DNA from: Megachile rotundata
Taxonomy: Eukaryota; Arthropoda; Insecta; Hymenoptera; Megachilidae
Assembly: GCF_050947335.1 (NCBI RefSeq)
Contig: NW_027473842.1
Span: 1 to 64,000, forward strand
Direction of reading: 5' to 3'
DNA: 64,000 nucleotides
In this document: one piece after another, positions 1 through 16,939 of the stretch
Layout of the letters: every line of letters starts with the position of its first letter
Numbering within the stretch: position 1 is the stretch's first letter
Program-made: the position numbers and the translations under genes
The notes under the pieces: model-generated
The model's database searches: none
What the model saw: the letters and a program-made list of their open reading frames with translations, nothing else
What the model was told of the DNA's origin: nothing

Positions 1-83
1 CTTATATGATCGATAGAACGACAATTACTATACTTATTGCACTCACTATTTTCATTCTAACTCAAATTATTAACCATATTATG
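1..83 (+). repeat. Exemplar A-type monomer (first half of a 166 bp dimer)
   Basis: This is the first monomer of the window and shows the A-type marks: cactcactatt in the middle and aaccatattatg at the end instead of agccatattatg. It is followed at 84 by a monomer that starts gagatatgatcg rather than cttatatgatcg. The coupling of an aacc end with a following gaga or caga start recurs throughout the first 25 kb, so the two monomers behave as a 166 bp dimer. This copy carries private variants (attgcactc, ttttcattc, ctcaaatt) that recur as a set at 6,973, 11,123, 15,522 and 18,261 and serve as tags for the segmental duplications. Confidence 0.9.
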
Positions 84-945
84 GAGATATGATCGATAGA
101 ACGACAAGTACTATACTTATTACTCTTATTATTATCAACCTAACTCATATTATTAGCCATATTATGCTTATATGATCAATAGAACGACAATTACTATACT
201 TATTACACTCACTATTATTAATCTAACTCATATTATTAACCATATTATGGAGATATGATCGATAGAACGACAATTAATATACTTATTACTCTAATTATTA
301 TCAATCTTACTCATATTATTAGCCATATTATGCTTATATGATCGATAGAACGACAACTACTATACTTATTACACTCACTATTATCAATCTAACTCATATG
401 ATTAACCGTATTATGCAGATATGATCGATAGAACGACAATTACTATACTCATTACTCTTATTATTATCAATCTAACTCATATTATTAGCCATATTATCCT
501 TATATGATCGACAAAACGACAATTACTATACTTACTACTCTTATTATTATCAACCTAACTCATATTATTAGCCATATTATGCTTATATGATCGATAGAAC
601 GACAATTACTATACTTATTACACTCACTATTATCAATCTAACTCATATTATTAACCATATTATGCAGATATCATCGATAGAACGACAATCACTATACATA
701 TTGCTCATATTATTATCAATCTAACTCATATTAGTAGCCATATTATGGTTATATGATCGATAGAACGACTATTACTATACTCAATACTCTTATTATTATC
801 AATCTAACTCATATTAGTAGCCATATTATGCTAATATGATCGATAGAACGACAATTACTATACTTATTACACTCACTATTATCAGTCTAACTCATATTAT
901 TAACCATATTATGGAGATATGATCGATAGAACGACAATTACTATA
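1..945 (+). repeat. Segment also present at 11,123-12,067
   Basis: The first ~945 bases match 11,123 onward at an offset of 11,122 bp (134 monomers). Shared rare marks include ttgcactc with ttttcattc, gatcgacaaaacg (about 506 and 11,630), catatgattaaccg (about 397 and 11,519) and gactattac followed by tactcaatac. Small differences exist, for example ttgctcat versus ttactcat near 690. The match breaks near 945, where this copy reads tacttattactctt and the other reads tacatattactcat. Confidence 0.85.
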
Positions 946-3130
946 CTTATTACTCTTATTATTATCAATCTAACTCATATTGTTAGCCATATTATGCTTA
1001 TATCACCGATAGTACGAGAATTACTATACTCATTACTCTTATTATTATCAATCTAACTCATATTATCAGCCATATTATGCTTATATGATCGATAGAACGA
1101 CAATTACTATACTTATTACACTCACTATTATCATTCTAACTCATATTATTAACCATATTATGCAGATATCATCGATAGAGCGACAATTACTATACTTAAT
1201 ACTCTTATTATTATCAATATAACTCATATTATTAGCCATATTGTGCTTATATGATCAATAGAACGACAATTACTATACTTATTACGCTCACTATTATTAA
1301 TCTAACTCATATTATTAACCATATTATGGAGATATGATCGATAGAACGACAATTACTATACTTATTACTCTAATTATTATCAATCTTACTCATATTATTA
1401 GCCATATTATGCTTATATGATCGATAGAACGACAATTACTATACTTATTACACTCACTATTATCAATCTAACTCATATTATTAACCGTATTATGCAGATA
1501 TGATCGATAGAACGACAATTACTATACTCATTACTCTTATTATTATCAATCTAACTCATATTATTAGCCATATTATGCTTATATGATCGATAGAACGACA
1601 ATTACTATACTTATTACACTCACTATTATGAATCTAACTCATATTATTAACCGTATTATGCAGATATGATCAATAGAACGACAATTACTATACTCATTAC
1701 TCTTATTATTATCAATCTAACTCATATTATTAGCCATATTATCCTTATATGATCGATAGAACGACAATTACTATACTTATTACTCGTATTATTATCAACC
1801 TAACTCATATTATTAGCCATATTATGCTTATAAGATCGATAGAACGACAATTACTATACTTATTACACTCACTATTATCAAATTAACTCATATTATTAAC
1901 CATATTATGGCGATATGATCGATAGAACGACAATTACTATACTTATTACTCTAATTATTATCAATCTAACTCATATTATTAGTCATATTATGCTTATATG
2001 ATCGATAGAACGACAATTACTATACTTATTACTCTTATTATTATCAATCTAACTCAGATTATTAGCCATATTATGCTTATATCACCGATAGTACGAGAAT
2101 TACTATACTCATTACTCTTATTATTAGCAATCTAACTCATATTAGTAGCCATATTATGCTAAAATGATCGATAGAACGACAATTACTATACTTATTACAC
2201 TCACTATTATCAATCTAACTCATATTATTAACCATATTATGGAGATATGATCGATAGAACGACAATTACTATACTCATTACTCTTATTATTACCAATCTG
2301 ACTCATATTATTAGCCATATTATGCTTATATGACCGATAGTACGACAATTACTATACTCATTACTCTTATTATTATCAATCTAACTCATATTATTAGCCA
2401 TATTATGTTTATATGATAGATAGTACGAGAATTACTATACTCATTACTCTTATTATTACCAATCTAACTCATATTATCAGCCATATTATGCTTATATGAT
2501 CGATAGAACGACAATTACTATACTTATTACACTCACTATTATCAATCTAACTCATATTATTAACCATATGATGCATATATGAGCGATAGAACGACAATTA
2601 CTATACTTATTACACTCACTATTATCAATCTAACTCATATTATTAGCCATATTATGCTTATATGATCGATAGAACGCCAATTCCTATACTTATTAGACTC
2701 ACTATTATCAATCTAACTCATATTATTGACCATATTATGCAGATATCATCGATAGAACGACAATTACTATACTTAATACTCTTATTATTATCAATATAAC
2801 TCATATTATTAGCCATATTATGCTTATATGATCAATAGAACGACAATTAGTATACTTATTACGCTCACTATTATTAATCTAACTCATATTATTAACCATA
2901 TTATGGAGATATGATCGATAGAACGACAATTACTATACTTATTACTCTAATTATTATCAATCTTACTCATATTATTAGCCATATTATGCTTATATGATCG
3001 ATAGAACGACAATTACTATACTTATTACACTCACTATTATCAATCTAACTCATATTATTAACCGTATTATGCAGATATGATCGATAGAACGACAATTACT
3101 ATATTCATTACTCTTATTATTATCAATCTA

Positions 3131-6100
3131 ACTCATATTATTAGCCATATTATGCTTATATGATCGATAGAACGACAATTACTATACTTATTACACTCAC
3201 TATTATCAATCTAACTCATATTATTAACCATATTATGGAGATATGATCGATAGAACGACGATTACTAAACTCATTACTCTTATTATTATCAATCTAACTC
3301 ATATTATTAGCCATATTATGCTTATATGACCGATAGTACGAGAATTACTATACTTATTACACTCACTATTATCAAGCTAACTCATATTATTAGCCATATT
3401 ATGCTTATATGACCGATAGTACGACAATTACTATACTCATTACTCTTATTATTATCAATCTAACTCATATTATTAGCCATATTATGTTTATATGATAGAT
3501 AGTACGAGAATTACTATACTCATTACTCTTATTATTACCAATCTAACTCATATTATCAGCCATATTATGCTTATATGATCGATAGAACGACAATTACTAT
3601 ACTTATTACACTCACTATTATCAATCTAACTCATATTATTAACCATATTATGGAGATATGATCGATAGAACGACAATTACTATACTTATTACTCTTATTA
3701 TTATCAATCTAACTCATATTATTAGCCATATTATGCTTATATCACCGATATTACGAGAATTACTATACTCATTACTCTTATTATTACCAATCTAACTCAT
3801 ATTATCAGCCATATTATGCTTATATGATCGATAGAACGACAATTACTATACTTATTACACTCACTATTATCAATCTAACTCATATTATTAACCAGATTAT
3901 GGACATATGATCGATAGAACGACAATTACTATACTCATTACTCTTATTATTATCAATCTAACTCATATTATTAGCCATATTATGCTTATATGATCGATAG
4001 AACGACAATTACTATACTTATTACACTCACTATTATCAATCTAACTCATATTATTAACCATATTATGGAGATATGATCGATAGAACGACAATTACTAAAC
4101 TTATTACTCTTATTATTATCAATCTAACTCATATTATTAGCCATATTATGCTTATATGATCGATAGAACGACAATTACTATACTTATTACACTCACTATT
4201 ATCAATCTAACTCATATTATTAACCATATTATGGAGATATGATCGATAGAACGACAATTACTAAACTCATTACTCTTATTATTATCAATCTAACTCACAT
4301 TATTAGGAATATTATGCTTATATGATCGATAGAACGACTATTACTATACTTATTACACTCACTATTATCAGTCTAACTCATATTATTAACCATATTATGG
4401 AGATATGATCGATAGAACGACAATTACTATACTCATTACTCTTATTACTATCAATCTAACTCATATTATTAGCCATATTACGCTTATATGATCGATAGAA
4501 CGACAATTACTATACTTATTACTCTTATTGTTATCAACCTAACTCATATTATTAGCCACATTATGCTTATATGATCGATAGAACGACAATTACTATACTT
4601 ATTACACTCACTATTATCAAATTAACTCATATTATTAACCATATTATGGCGATATGATCGATAGAACGACAATTACTATACTTATTACTCTAATTATTAT
4701 CAATCTAACTCATATTATTAGTCATATTATGCTTATATGATCGATAGAACGACAATTACTATACTTATTACTCTTATTATTATCAATCTAACTCATATTA
4801 TTAGCCATATTATGCTTATATGATCGATAGAACGACAATTACTATACTTATTACACTCACTATTATCAATCTAACTCATATGATTAACCGTATTATGCAG
4901 ATATGATCGATAGAACGACAATTACTATACTCATTACTCTTATTATTATCAATCTAACTAATATTATTAGCCATATTATCCTTATATGATCGATAGAACG
5001 ACAATTACTATACTTACTACTCTTATTATTATCAATCTAACTCATATTAGTAGCCACATTATGCTAATATGATCGACAGAACGACAATTACTATACTTAT
5101 TACACTCACTATTATCAATCTAACTCATATTATTAACCATATTATGGAGATACGATCGATAGAACGACAATTGCTATACATATGACACTCACTATTATCA
5201 ATCCAACTCATATTATTAGCCATATTATGCTCATATGACCGATAGTACGACAATTACTATACTCATTACTCTTCTTATTATCAATCTAACTCATATTATT
5301 AGCCATATTATGCTTATACGATCGATAGAACGCCAATTCCTATACTTATTACACTCACTATTATCAATCTAACTCATATTATTAACCATATTATGGAGAT
5401 ATGATCGATAGAACGACAATTACTATACTTATTACTCTAATTATTATCAATCTTACTCATATTATTAGCCATATTATGCTTATATGATCGATAGAACGAC
5501 AATTACTATACTTATTACACTCACTATTATGAATATAACTCATATTATTAACCGTATTATGCAGATATGATCAATAGAACGACAATTACTATACTCTTTA
5601 CTCTTATTATTATCAATCTAACTCATATTATTAGCCATATTATCCTTATATGATCGATAGAACGACAATTACTATACTTATTACTCGTATTATTATCAAC
5701 CTAACTCATCTTATTAGCCATATTATGCTTATAAGATCGATAGAACGACAATTCCTATACTTATTACTCTCACTATTATCAAATTAACTCATATTATTAA
5801 ACATATTATGCAGATATCATCGATAGAACGACAATTACTATACTTATTTCTCTTATTATTATCAATATAACTCATATTATTAGCCATATTATGCTTATAT
5901 CACCGATAGTACGAGAATTACTATACTCATTACTCTTATTATTATCAATCTAACTCATATTATCAGCCATATTATGCTTATATGATCGATAGAACGACAA
6001 TTACTATACTTATTACACTCACTATTATCAATCTAACTCATATTATTGACCATATTATGCAGATATCATCGATAGAACGACAATTACTATACCTATTACT

Positions 6101-7280
6101 CTTATTATTATCAATCTAACTCATATTAGTAGCCATATTATGCTTATATGATCGATAGAACGACAATTACTATACTTATTACACTCACTATTATCAATCT
6201 AACTCATATTATTAACCATATTATGGAGATATGATCGATAGAACGACAATTACTAAACTCATTACTCTTATTATTATCAATCTAACTCTTATTATTAGCC
6301 ATATTATGCTTATATGACCGATAGTACGAGAATTACTATACTTATTACACTCCCTATTATCAATCTAACTCATATTATTAGCCATATTATGCTTATATGA
6401 CCGACAGTACGAGAATTACTATACTCATTACTCTTATTATTATCAATCTAACTCACATTATTAGCCATATCATGCTTATATGATCGGTAGTACGAGAATT
6501 ACTATACTCATTACTCTTATTATTATCAATCTAACTCATATTATTAGCCATATTATGCTTATATGATCGATAGAACGACAATTACTATACTTATTACACT
6601 CACTATTATCAATCTAACTCATATTATTAACCGTATTATGCAGATGTGATCGATAGAACGACAATTACTATACTTATTACTCTTATTGTTATCAATCTAA
6701 CTCATATTATTAGCCATATTATGCTTATATCACCGATAGTACGAGAATTACTATACTCATTACTCTCATTATTATCAATCCAACTCATATTATCAGCGAT
6801 ATTAAGCTTATATGATCGATAGAACGACAATTACTATACTTATTACACTCACTATTATCAATCTAACTCATATTATTAACCATACTATGGAGATATGATC
6901 GATAGAACGACAATTACTATACTTATTACTCTTACTATTATCAACCTAACTCATATTATTAGCCATATTATGCTTATATGATCGATAGAACGACAATTAC
7001 TATACTTATTGCACTCACTATTTTCATTCTAACTCAAATTATTAACCATATTATGGAGATATGATCGATAGAACGACAAGTACTATACTTATTACTCTTA
7101 TTATTATCAACCTAACTCATATTATTAGCCATATTATGCTTATATGATCAATAGAACGACAATTACTATACTTATTACACTCACTATTATTAATCTAACT
7201 CATATTATTAACCATATTATGGAGATATGATCGATAGAACGACAATTAATATATTTATTACTCTAATTATTATCAATCTT
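3131..7280 (+). repeat. 4,150 bp tandem segmental duplication, copy 1 (50 monomers)
   Basis: This segment is repeated immediately downstream at an offset of exactly 4,150 bp (50 x 83). The match covers rare marks such as gaacgacgattactaaac (3,253 and 7,403), gtttatatgatagatag, accagattatggac, ttaggaatatt, and attgctatacatatgacac. The differences I found between copies are few: C4194 versus G8344, C5077 versus T9227, and single changes near 6,135/10,285 and 6,795/10,945. The left breakpoint lies between about 3,120 and 3,240, since tattcatt and aatcta at 3,105-3,130 differ from the downstream copy. The near identity implies a recent event. Confidence 0.9.
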
Positions 7281-10200
7281 ACTCATATTATTAGCCATAT
7301 TATGCTTATATGATCGATAGAACGACAATTACTATACTTATTACACTCACTATTATCAATCTAACTCATATTATTAACCATATTATGGAGATATGATCGA
7401 TAGAACGACGATTACTAAACTCATTACTCTTATTATTATCAATCTAACTCATATTATTAGCCATATTATGCTTATATGACCGATAGTACGAGAATTACTA
7501 TACTTATTACACTCACTATTATCAAGCTAACTCATATTATTAGCCATATTATGCTTATATGACCGATAGTACGACAATTACTATACTCATTACTCTTATT
7601 ATTATCAATCTAACTCATATTATTAGCCATATTATGTTTATATGATAGATAGTACGAGAATTACTATACTCATTACTCTTATTATTACCAATCTAACTCA
7701 TATTATCAGCCATATTATGCTTATATGATCGATAGAACGACAATTACTATACTTATTACACTCACTATTATCAATCTAACTCATATTATTAACCATATTA
7801 TGGAGATATGATCGATAGAACGACAATTACTATACTTATTACTCTTATTATTATCAATCTAACTCATATTATTAGCCATATTATGCTTATATCACCGATA
7901 TTACGAGAATTACTATACTCATTACTCTTATTATTACCAATCTAACTCATATTATCAGCCATATTATGCTTATATGATCGATAGAACGACAATTACTATA
8001 CTTATTACACTCACTATTATCAATCTAACTCATATTATTAACCAGATTATGGACATATGATCGATAGAACGACAATTACTATACTCATTACTCTTATTAT
8101 TATCAATCTAACTCATATTATTAGCCATATTATGCTTATATGATCGATAGAACGACAATTACTATACTTATTACACTCACTATTATCAATCTAACTCATA
8201 TTATTAACCATATTATGGAGATATGATCGATAGAACGACAATTACTAAACTTATTACTCTTATTATTATCAATCTAACTCATATTATTAGCCATATTATG
8301 CTTATATGATCGATAGAACGACAATTACTATACTTATTACACTGACTATTATCAATCTAACTCATATTATTAACCATATTATGGAGATATGATCGATAGA
8401 ACGACAATTACTAAACTCATTACTCTTATTATTATCAATCTAACTCACATTATTAGGAATATTATGCTTATATGATCGATAGAACGACTATTACTATACT
8501 TATTACACTCACTATTATCAGTCTAACTCATATTATTAACCATATTATGGAGATATGATCGATAGAACGACAATTACTATACTCATTACTCTTATTACTA
8601 TCAATCTAACTCATATTATTAGCCATATTACGCTTATATGATCGATAGAACGACAATTACTATACTTATTACTCTTATTGTTATCAACCTAACTCATATT
8701 ATTAGCCACATTATGCTTATATGATCGATAGAACGACAATTACTATACTTATTACACTCACTATTATCAAATTAACTCATATTATTAACCATATTATGGC
8801 GATATGATCGATAGAACGACAATTACTATACTTATTACTCTAATTATTATCAATCTAACTCATATTATTAGTCATATTATGCTTATATGATCGATAGAAC
8901 GACAATTACTATACTTATTACTCTTATTATTATCAATCTAACTCATATTATTAGCCATATTATGCTTATATGATCGATAGAACGACAATTACTATACTTA
9001 TTACACTCACTATTATCAATCTAACTCATATGATTAACCGTATTATGCAGATATGATCGATAGAACGACAATTACTATACTCATTACTCTTATTATTATC
9101 AATCTAACTAATATTATTAGCCATATTATCCTTATATGATCGATAGAACGACAATTACTATACTTACTACTCTTATTATTATCAATCTAACTCATATTAG
9201 TAGCCACATTATGCTAATATGATCGATAGAACGACAATTACTATACTTATTACACTCACTATTATCAATCTAACTCATATTATTAACCATATTATGGAGA
9301 TACGATCGATAGAACGACAATTGCTATACATATGACACTCACTATTATCAATCCAACTCATATTATTAGCCATATTATGCTCATATGACCGATAGTACGA
9401 CAATTACTATACTCATTACTCTTCTTATTATCAATCTAACTCATATTATTAGCCATATTATGCTTATACGATCGATAGAACGCCAATTCCTATACTTATT
9501 ACACTCACTATTATCAATCTAACTCATATTATTAACCATATTATGGAGATATGATCGATAGAACGACAATTACTATACTTATTACTCTAATTATTATCAA
9601 TCTTACTCATATTATTAGCCATATTATGCTTATATGATCGATAGAACGACAATTACTATACTTATTACACTCACTATTATGAATATAACTCATATTATTA
9701 ACCGTATTATGCAGATATGATCAATAGAACGACAATTACTATACTCTTTACTCTTATTATTATCAATCTAACTCATATTATTAGCCATATTATCCTTATA
9801 TGATCGATAGAACGACAATTACTATACTTATTACTCGTATTATTATCAACCTAACTCATCTTATTAGCCATATTATGCTTATAAGATCGATAGAACGACA
9901 ATTCCTATACTTATTACTCTCACTATTATCAAATTAACTCATATTATTAAACATATTATGCAGATATCATCGATAGAACGACAATTACTATACTTATTTC
10001 TCTTATTATTATCAATATAACTCATATTATTAGCCATATTATGCTTATATCACCGATAGTACGAGAATTACTATACTCATTACTCTTATTATTATCAATC
10101 TAACTCATATTATCAGCCATATTATGCTTATATGATCGATAGAACGACAATTACTATACTTATTACACTCACTATTATCAATCTAACTCATATTATTGAC

Positions 10201-11430
10201 CATATTATGCAGATATCATCGATAGAACGACAATTACTATACCTATTACTCTTATTATTATCAATCTAACTCATATTAGTAGCCTTATTATGCTTATATG
10301 ATCGATAGAACGACAATTACTATACTTATTACACTCACTATTATCAATCTAACTCATATTATTAACCATATTATGGAGATATGATCGATAGAACGACAAT
10401 TACTAAACTCATTACTCTTATTATTATCAATCTAACTCTTATTATTAGCCATATTATGCTTATATGACCGATAGTACGAGAATTACTATACTTATTACAC
10501 TCCCTATTATCAATCTAACTCATATTATTAGCCATATTATGCTTATATGACCGACAGTACGAGAATTACTATACTCATTACTCTTATTATTATCAATCTA
10601 ACTCACATTATTAGCCATATCATGCTTATATGATCGGTAGTACGAGAATTACTATACTCATTACTCTTATTATTATCAATCTAACTCATATTATTAGCCA
10701 TATTATGCTTATATGATCGATAGAACGACAATTACTATACTTATTACACTCACTATTATCAATCTAACTCATATTATTAACCGTATTATGCAGATGTGAT
10801 CGATAGAACGACAATTACTATACTTATTACTCTTATTGTTATCAATCTAACTCATATTATTAGCCATATTATGCTTATATCACCGATAGTACGAGAATTA
10901 CTATACTCATTACTCTCATTATTATCAATCCAACTCATATTATCAGCGATATTAAACTTATATGATCGATAGAACGACAATTACTATACTTATTACACTC
11001 ACTATTATCAATCTAACTCATATTATTAACCATACTATGGAGATATGATCGATAGAACGACAATTACTATACTTATTACTCTTACTATTATCAACCTAAC
11101 TCATATTATTAGCCATATTATGCTTATATGATCGATAGAACGACAATTACTATACTTATTGCACTCACTATTTTCATTCTAACTCAAATTATTAACCATA
11201 TTATGGAGATATGATCGATAGAACGACAAGTACTATACTTATTACTCTTATTATTATCAACCTAACTCATATTATTAGCCATATTATGCTTATATGATCA
11301 ATAGAACGACAATTACTATACTTATTACACTCACTATTATTAATCTAACTCATATTATTAACCATATTATGGAGATATGATCGATAGAACGACAATTAAT
11401 ATATTTATTACTCTAATTATTATCAATCTT
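7281..11430 (+). repeat. 4,150 bp tandem segmental duplication, copy 2 (50 monomers)
   Basis: This is the second copy of the 50-monomer unit. It follows copy 1 directly and stays in monomer phase. The copies separate after about 11,520, where catatgattaaccgtattatgcag here corresponds to catattattaaccatattatggag at 7,370. Beyond that point the sequence instead continues like positions 399-945 of the window, so the downstream flank belongs to another, partly overlapping duplication. Confidence 0.9.
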
Positions 11431-13334
11431 ACTCATATTATTAGCCATATTATGCTTATATGATCGATAGAACGACAATTACTATACTTATTACACTCAC
11501 TATTATCAATCTAACTCATATGATTAACCGTATTATGCAGATATGATCGATAGAACGACAATTACTATACTCATTACTCTTATTATTATCAATCTAACTC
11601 ATATTATTAGCCATATTATCCTTATATGATCGACAAAACGACAATTACTATACTTACTACTCTTATTATTATCAACCTAACTCATATTATTAGCCATATT
11701 ATGCTTATATGATCGATAGAACGACAATTACTATACTTATTACACTCACTATTATCAATCTAACTCATATTATTAACCATATTATGCAGATATCATCGAT
11801 AGAACGACAATCACTATACATATTACTCATATTATTATCAATCTAACTCATATTAGTAGCCATATTATGCTTATATGATCGATAGAACGACTATTACCAT
11901 ACTCAATACTCTTATTATTATCAATCTAACTCATATTAGTAGCCATATTATGCTAATATGATCGATAGAACGACAATTACTATACTTATTACACTCACTA
12001 TTATCAGTCTAACTCATATTATTAACCATATTATGGAGATATGATCGATAGAACGACAATTACTATACATATTACTCATATTATTATCAATCTAACTCAT
12101 ATTAGTAGCCATATTATGCTTATATGATCGATAGAACGACTATTACAATACTCATTACTCTTATTATTATCAATCTAACTCATATTATCAGCCATATTAT
12201 GCTTACATGATCGATAGAACGACAATTACTATACTTATTACACTCACTATTATCAATCTAACTCATATTATTAAACATATTATGCAGATATCATCGATAG
12301 AACGACAATTACTATACTTATTACTCTTATTATTATCAATATAACTCATATTATTAGCCATATTATGCTTATATCACCGATAGTACGAGAATTACTATAC
12401 TCATTACTCTTACTATTATCAATCTAACTCATATTATCAGCCATATTATGCTTATATGATCGATAGAACGACAATTACTATACTTATTACACTCACTATT
12501 ATCAATCTAACTCATATTATTAACCATATTATGGAGATATGATCGATAGAACGACAATTACTATACTTATTACTCTAATTATTATCAATCTATCTCATAT
12601 TATTAGCCATATTATGCTTATATGATCGATAGAACGACAATTACTATACTTATTACACTCACTATTATCAGTCTAACTCATATTATTAACCATATTATGG
12701 AGATATGATCGATAGAACGACAATTACTATACTCATTACTCTTATTATTATCAATATAACTCATATTATTAGCCATATTATGCTTATATCACCGATAGTA
12801 CGAGAATTACTATACTCATTACTCTTACTATTATCAATCTAACTCATATTATCAGCCATATTATGCTTATATGATCGATAGTACGAGAATTACTATACTC
12901 ATTACTCTTATTACTATCAAACTAACTCATATTATCAGCCATATTATGCTTATATGATCGATAGAACGACAATTACTATACTTATTACACTCACTATTAT
13001 CAATCTAACTCATATTATTAACCATATTATGGAGATATGATCGATAGAACGACAATTACTATACTTATTACTCTAATTATTATCAATCTATCTCATATTA
13101 TTAGCCATATTATGCTTATATGATCGATAGAACGACAATTACTATACTTATTACACTCACTATTATCAGTCTAACTCATATTATTAACCATATTATGGAG
13201 ATATGATCGATAGAACGACAATTACTATACTCATTACTCTTATTACTATCAATCTAACTCATATTATTAGCCATATTACGCTTATATGATCGATAGAACG
13301 ACAATTACTATACTTATTACTCTTATTGTTATCA

Positions 13335-14008
13335 ACCTAACTCATATTATTAGCCATATTATGCTTATATGATCGATAGAACGACAATTACTATACTTAT
13401 TACACTCACTATTATCAATCTAACTCATATGATTAACCGTATTATGCAGATATGATCGATAGAACGACAATTACTATACTCATTACTCTTATTATTATCA
13501 ATCTAACTCATATTATTAGCCATATTATCCTTATATGATCGATAGAACGACAATTACTATACTTACTACCCTTATTATTATCAACCTAACTCATATTATT
13601 AGCCATATTATGCTTATAAGATCGATAGAACGACAATTCCTATACTTATTACACTCACTAATATCAAATTAACTCATATTATTAACCATATTATGCAGAT
13701 ATCATCGATAGAACGACAATTACTATACCTATTACTCTTATTATTATCAATCTAACTCATATTAGTAGCCATATTATGCTTATATGATCGATAGAACGAC
13801 AATTACTATACTTATTACACTCACTATTATCAATCTAACTCATATTATTAACCATATTATGCAGATGTCATCGATAGAACGACAATTACTATACATATTA
13901 CTCATATTATTATCAATCTAACTCATATTAGTAGCCATATTATGCTTATATGATCGATAGAACGACTATTACTATACTCATTACTCTTATTATTATCAAT
14001 CTAACTCA
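13335..14008 (+). repeat. Segment also present at about 21,386-22,059
   Basis: About 0.67 kb matches a downstream stretch at an offset of 8,051 bp (97 monomers). Both carry catatgattaaccg (13,427 and 21,478), cttataagatcgatag, cactaatatcaaattaac and the caga-starting monomer with tacatattactcat. The copies differ at single bases, for example ctacccttatt here versus ctactcttatt and cagatgtcatcg versus cagatatcatcg. The match ends near 14,008, where atcagcc here corresponds to agtagcc downstream. The offset equals the length of the large duplication at 23.4-39.5 kb, which may be coincidence. Confidence 0.75.
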
Positions 14009-14200
14009 TATTATCAGCCATATTATGCTTACATGATCGATAGAACGACAATTACTATACTTATTACACTCACTATTATCAATCTAACTCATATTATTAA
14101 ACATATTATGCAGATATCATCGATAGAACGACAATTACTATATTTATTACTCTTATTATTATCAATATAACTCATATTATTAGCCATATTATGCTTATAT

Positions 14201-16939
14201 CACCGATAGTACGAGAATTACTATACTCATTACTCTTACTATTATCAATCTAACTCATATTATCAACCATATTATGCTTATATGATCGATAGTACGAGAA
14301 TTACTATACTCATTACTCTTATTACTATCAAACTAACTCATATTATCAGCCATATTATGCTTATATGATCGATAGAACGACAATTACTATACTTATTACA
14401 CTCACTATTATCAATCTAACTCATATTATTAACCATATTATGGAGATATGATCGATAGAACGACAATTACTATACTTATTACTCTAATTATTATCAATCT
14501 ATCTCATATTATTAGCCATATTATGCTTATATGATCGATAGAACGACAATTACTATACTTATTACACTCACTATTATCAGTCTAACTCATATTATTAACC
14601 ATATTATGGAGATATGATCGATAGAACGACAATTACTATACTCATTACTCTTATTATTATCAACCTAACTCATATTATTAGCCATATTATGCTTATAAGA
14701 TCGATAGAACGACAATTCCTATACTTATTACACTCACTATTATCAAATTAACTCATATTATTAAACATATTATGCAGATATCATCGATAGAACGACAATT
14801 ACTATACTTATTACTCTTATTATTATCAATATAACTCATCTTATTAGCCATATTATGCTTATATCACCGATAGTACGACAATTACTATACTCATTACTCT
14901 TATTATTATCAATCTAACTCATATTATCAGCCATATTATGCTTATATGATCGATAGAACGACAATTACTATACTTATTACACTCACTATTATCAATCTAA
15001 CTCATATTATTGACCATATTATGCAGATATCATCGATAGAACGACAATTACTATACCTATTACTCTTATTATTATCAATCTAACTCATATTAGTAGCCAT
15101 ATTATGCTTATATGATCGATAGAACGACAATTACTATACTTATTACACTCACTATTATCAATCTAACTCATATTAATAACCATATTATGGAGATATGATC
15201 GATAGAACGACAATTACTAAACTCATTACTCTTATTGTTATCAATCTAACTCATATTATTAGCCATATTATGCTTATATCACCGATAGTACGAGAATTAC
15301 TATACTCATTACTCTCATTATTATCAATCCAACTCATATTATCAGCGATATTAAGCTTATATGATCGATAGAACGACAATTACTATACTTATTACACTCA
15401 CTATTATCAATCTAACTCATATTATTAACCATACTATGGAGATATGATCGATAGAACGACAATTACTATACTTATTACTCTTACTATTATCAACCTAACT
15501 CATATTATTAGCCATATTATGCTTATATGATCGATAGAACGACAATTACTATACTTATTGCACTCACTATTTTCATTCTAACTCAAATTATTAACCATAT
15601 TATGGAGATATGATCGATAGAACGACAAGTACTATACTTATTACTCTTATTATTATCAACCTAACTCATATTATTAGCCATATTATCCTTATATGATCGA
15701 CAAAACGACAATTACTATACTTACTACTCTTATTATTATCAACCTAACTCATATTATTAGCCATATTATGCTTATATGATCGATAGAACGACAATTACTA
15801 TACTTATTACACTCACTATTATCAATCTAACTCATATTATTAACCATATTATGCAGATATCATCGATAGAACGACAATCACTATACATATTACTCATATT
15901 ATTATCAATCTAACTCATATTAGTAGCCATATTATGCTTATATGATCGATAGAACGACTATTACTATACTCAATACTCTTATTATTATCAATCTAACTCA
16001 TATTAGTAGCCATATTATGCTAATATGATCGATAGAACGACAATTACTATACTTATTACACTCACTATTATCAGTCTAACTCATATTATTAACCATATTA
16101 TGGAGATATGATCGATAGAACGACAATTACTATACTTATTACTCTTATTATTATCAATCTAACTCATATTGTTAGCCATATTATGCTTATATCACCGATA
16201 GTACGAGAATTACTATACTCATTACTCTTATTATTATCAATCTAACTCATATTATCAGCCATATTATGCTTATATGATCGATAGAACGACAATTACTATA
16301 CTTATTACACTCACTATTATCAATCTAACTCATATTATTAACCATATTATGCAGATATCATCGATAGAACGACAATCACTATACATATTACTCATATTAT
16401 TATCAATCTAACTCATATTAGTAGCCATATTATGCTTATATGATCGATAGAACGACTATTACTATACTCAATACTCTTATTATTATCAATCTAACTCATA
16501 TTAGTAGCCATATTATGCTAATATGATCGATAGAACGACAATTACTATACTTATTACACTCACTATTATCAGTCTAACTCATATTATTAACCATATTATG
16601 GAGATATGATCGATAGAACGACAATTACTATACTTGTTACTCTTATTATTATCAATCTAACTCATATTGTTAGCCATATTATGCTTATATCACCGATAGT
16701 ACGAGAATTACTATACTCATTACTCTTATTATTATCAATCTAACTCATATTATCAGCCATATTATGCTTATATGATCGATAGAACGACAATTACTATACT
16801 TATTACACTCACTATTATCATTCTAACTCATATTATTAACCATATTATGCAGATATCATCGATAGAGCGACAATTACTATACTTAATACTCTTATTATTA
16901 TCAATATAACTCATATTATTAGCCATATTATGCTTATAT
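14201..16939 (+). repeat. 2,739 bp tandem segmental duplication, copy 1 (33 monomers)
   Basis: This 33-monomer segment is repeated directly downstream at an offset of 2,739 bp (33 x 83). It starts near the caccgatagtacgag monomer at 14,201 and shares ttatcaaccatattatg (about 14,270), cttataagatcgatag, the ttgcactc/ttttcattc tag at 15,522 and gatcgacaaaacg (about 15,696) with copy 2. Upstream of 14,200 the two copies differ (tatttattac versus acttaatact), which places the left breakpoint at roughly 14,150-14,200. Confidence 0.9.
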
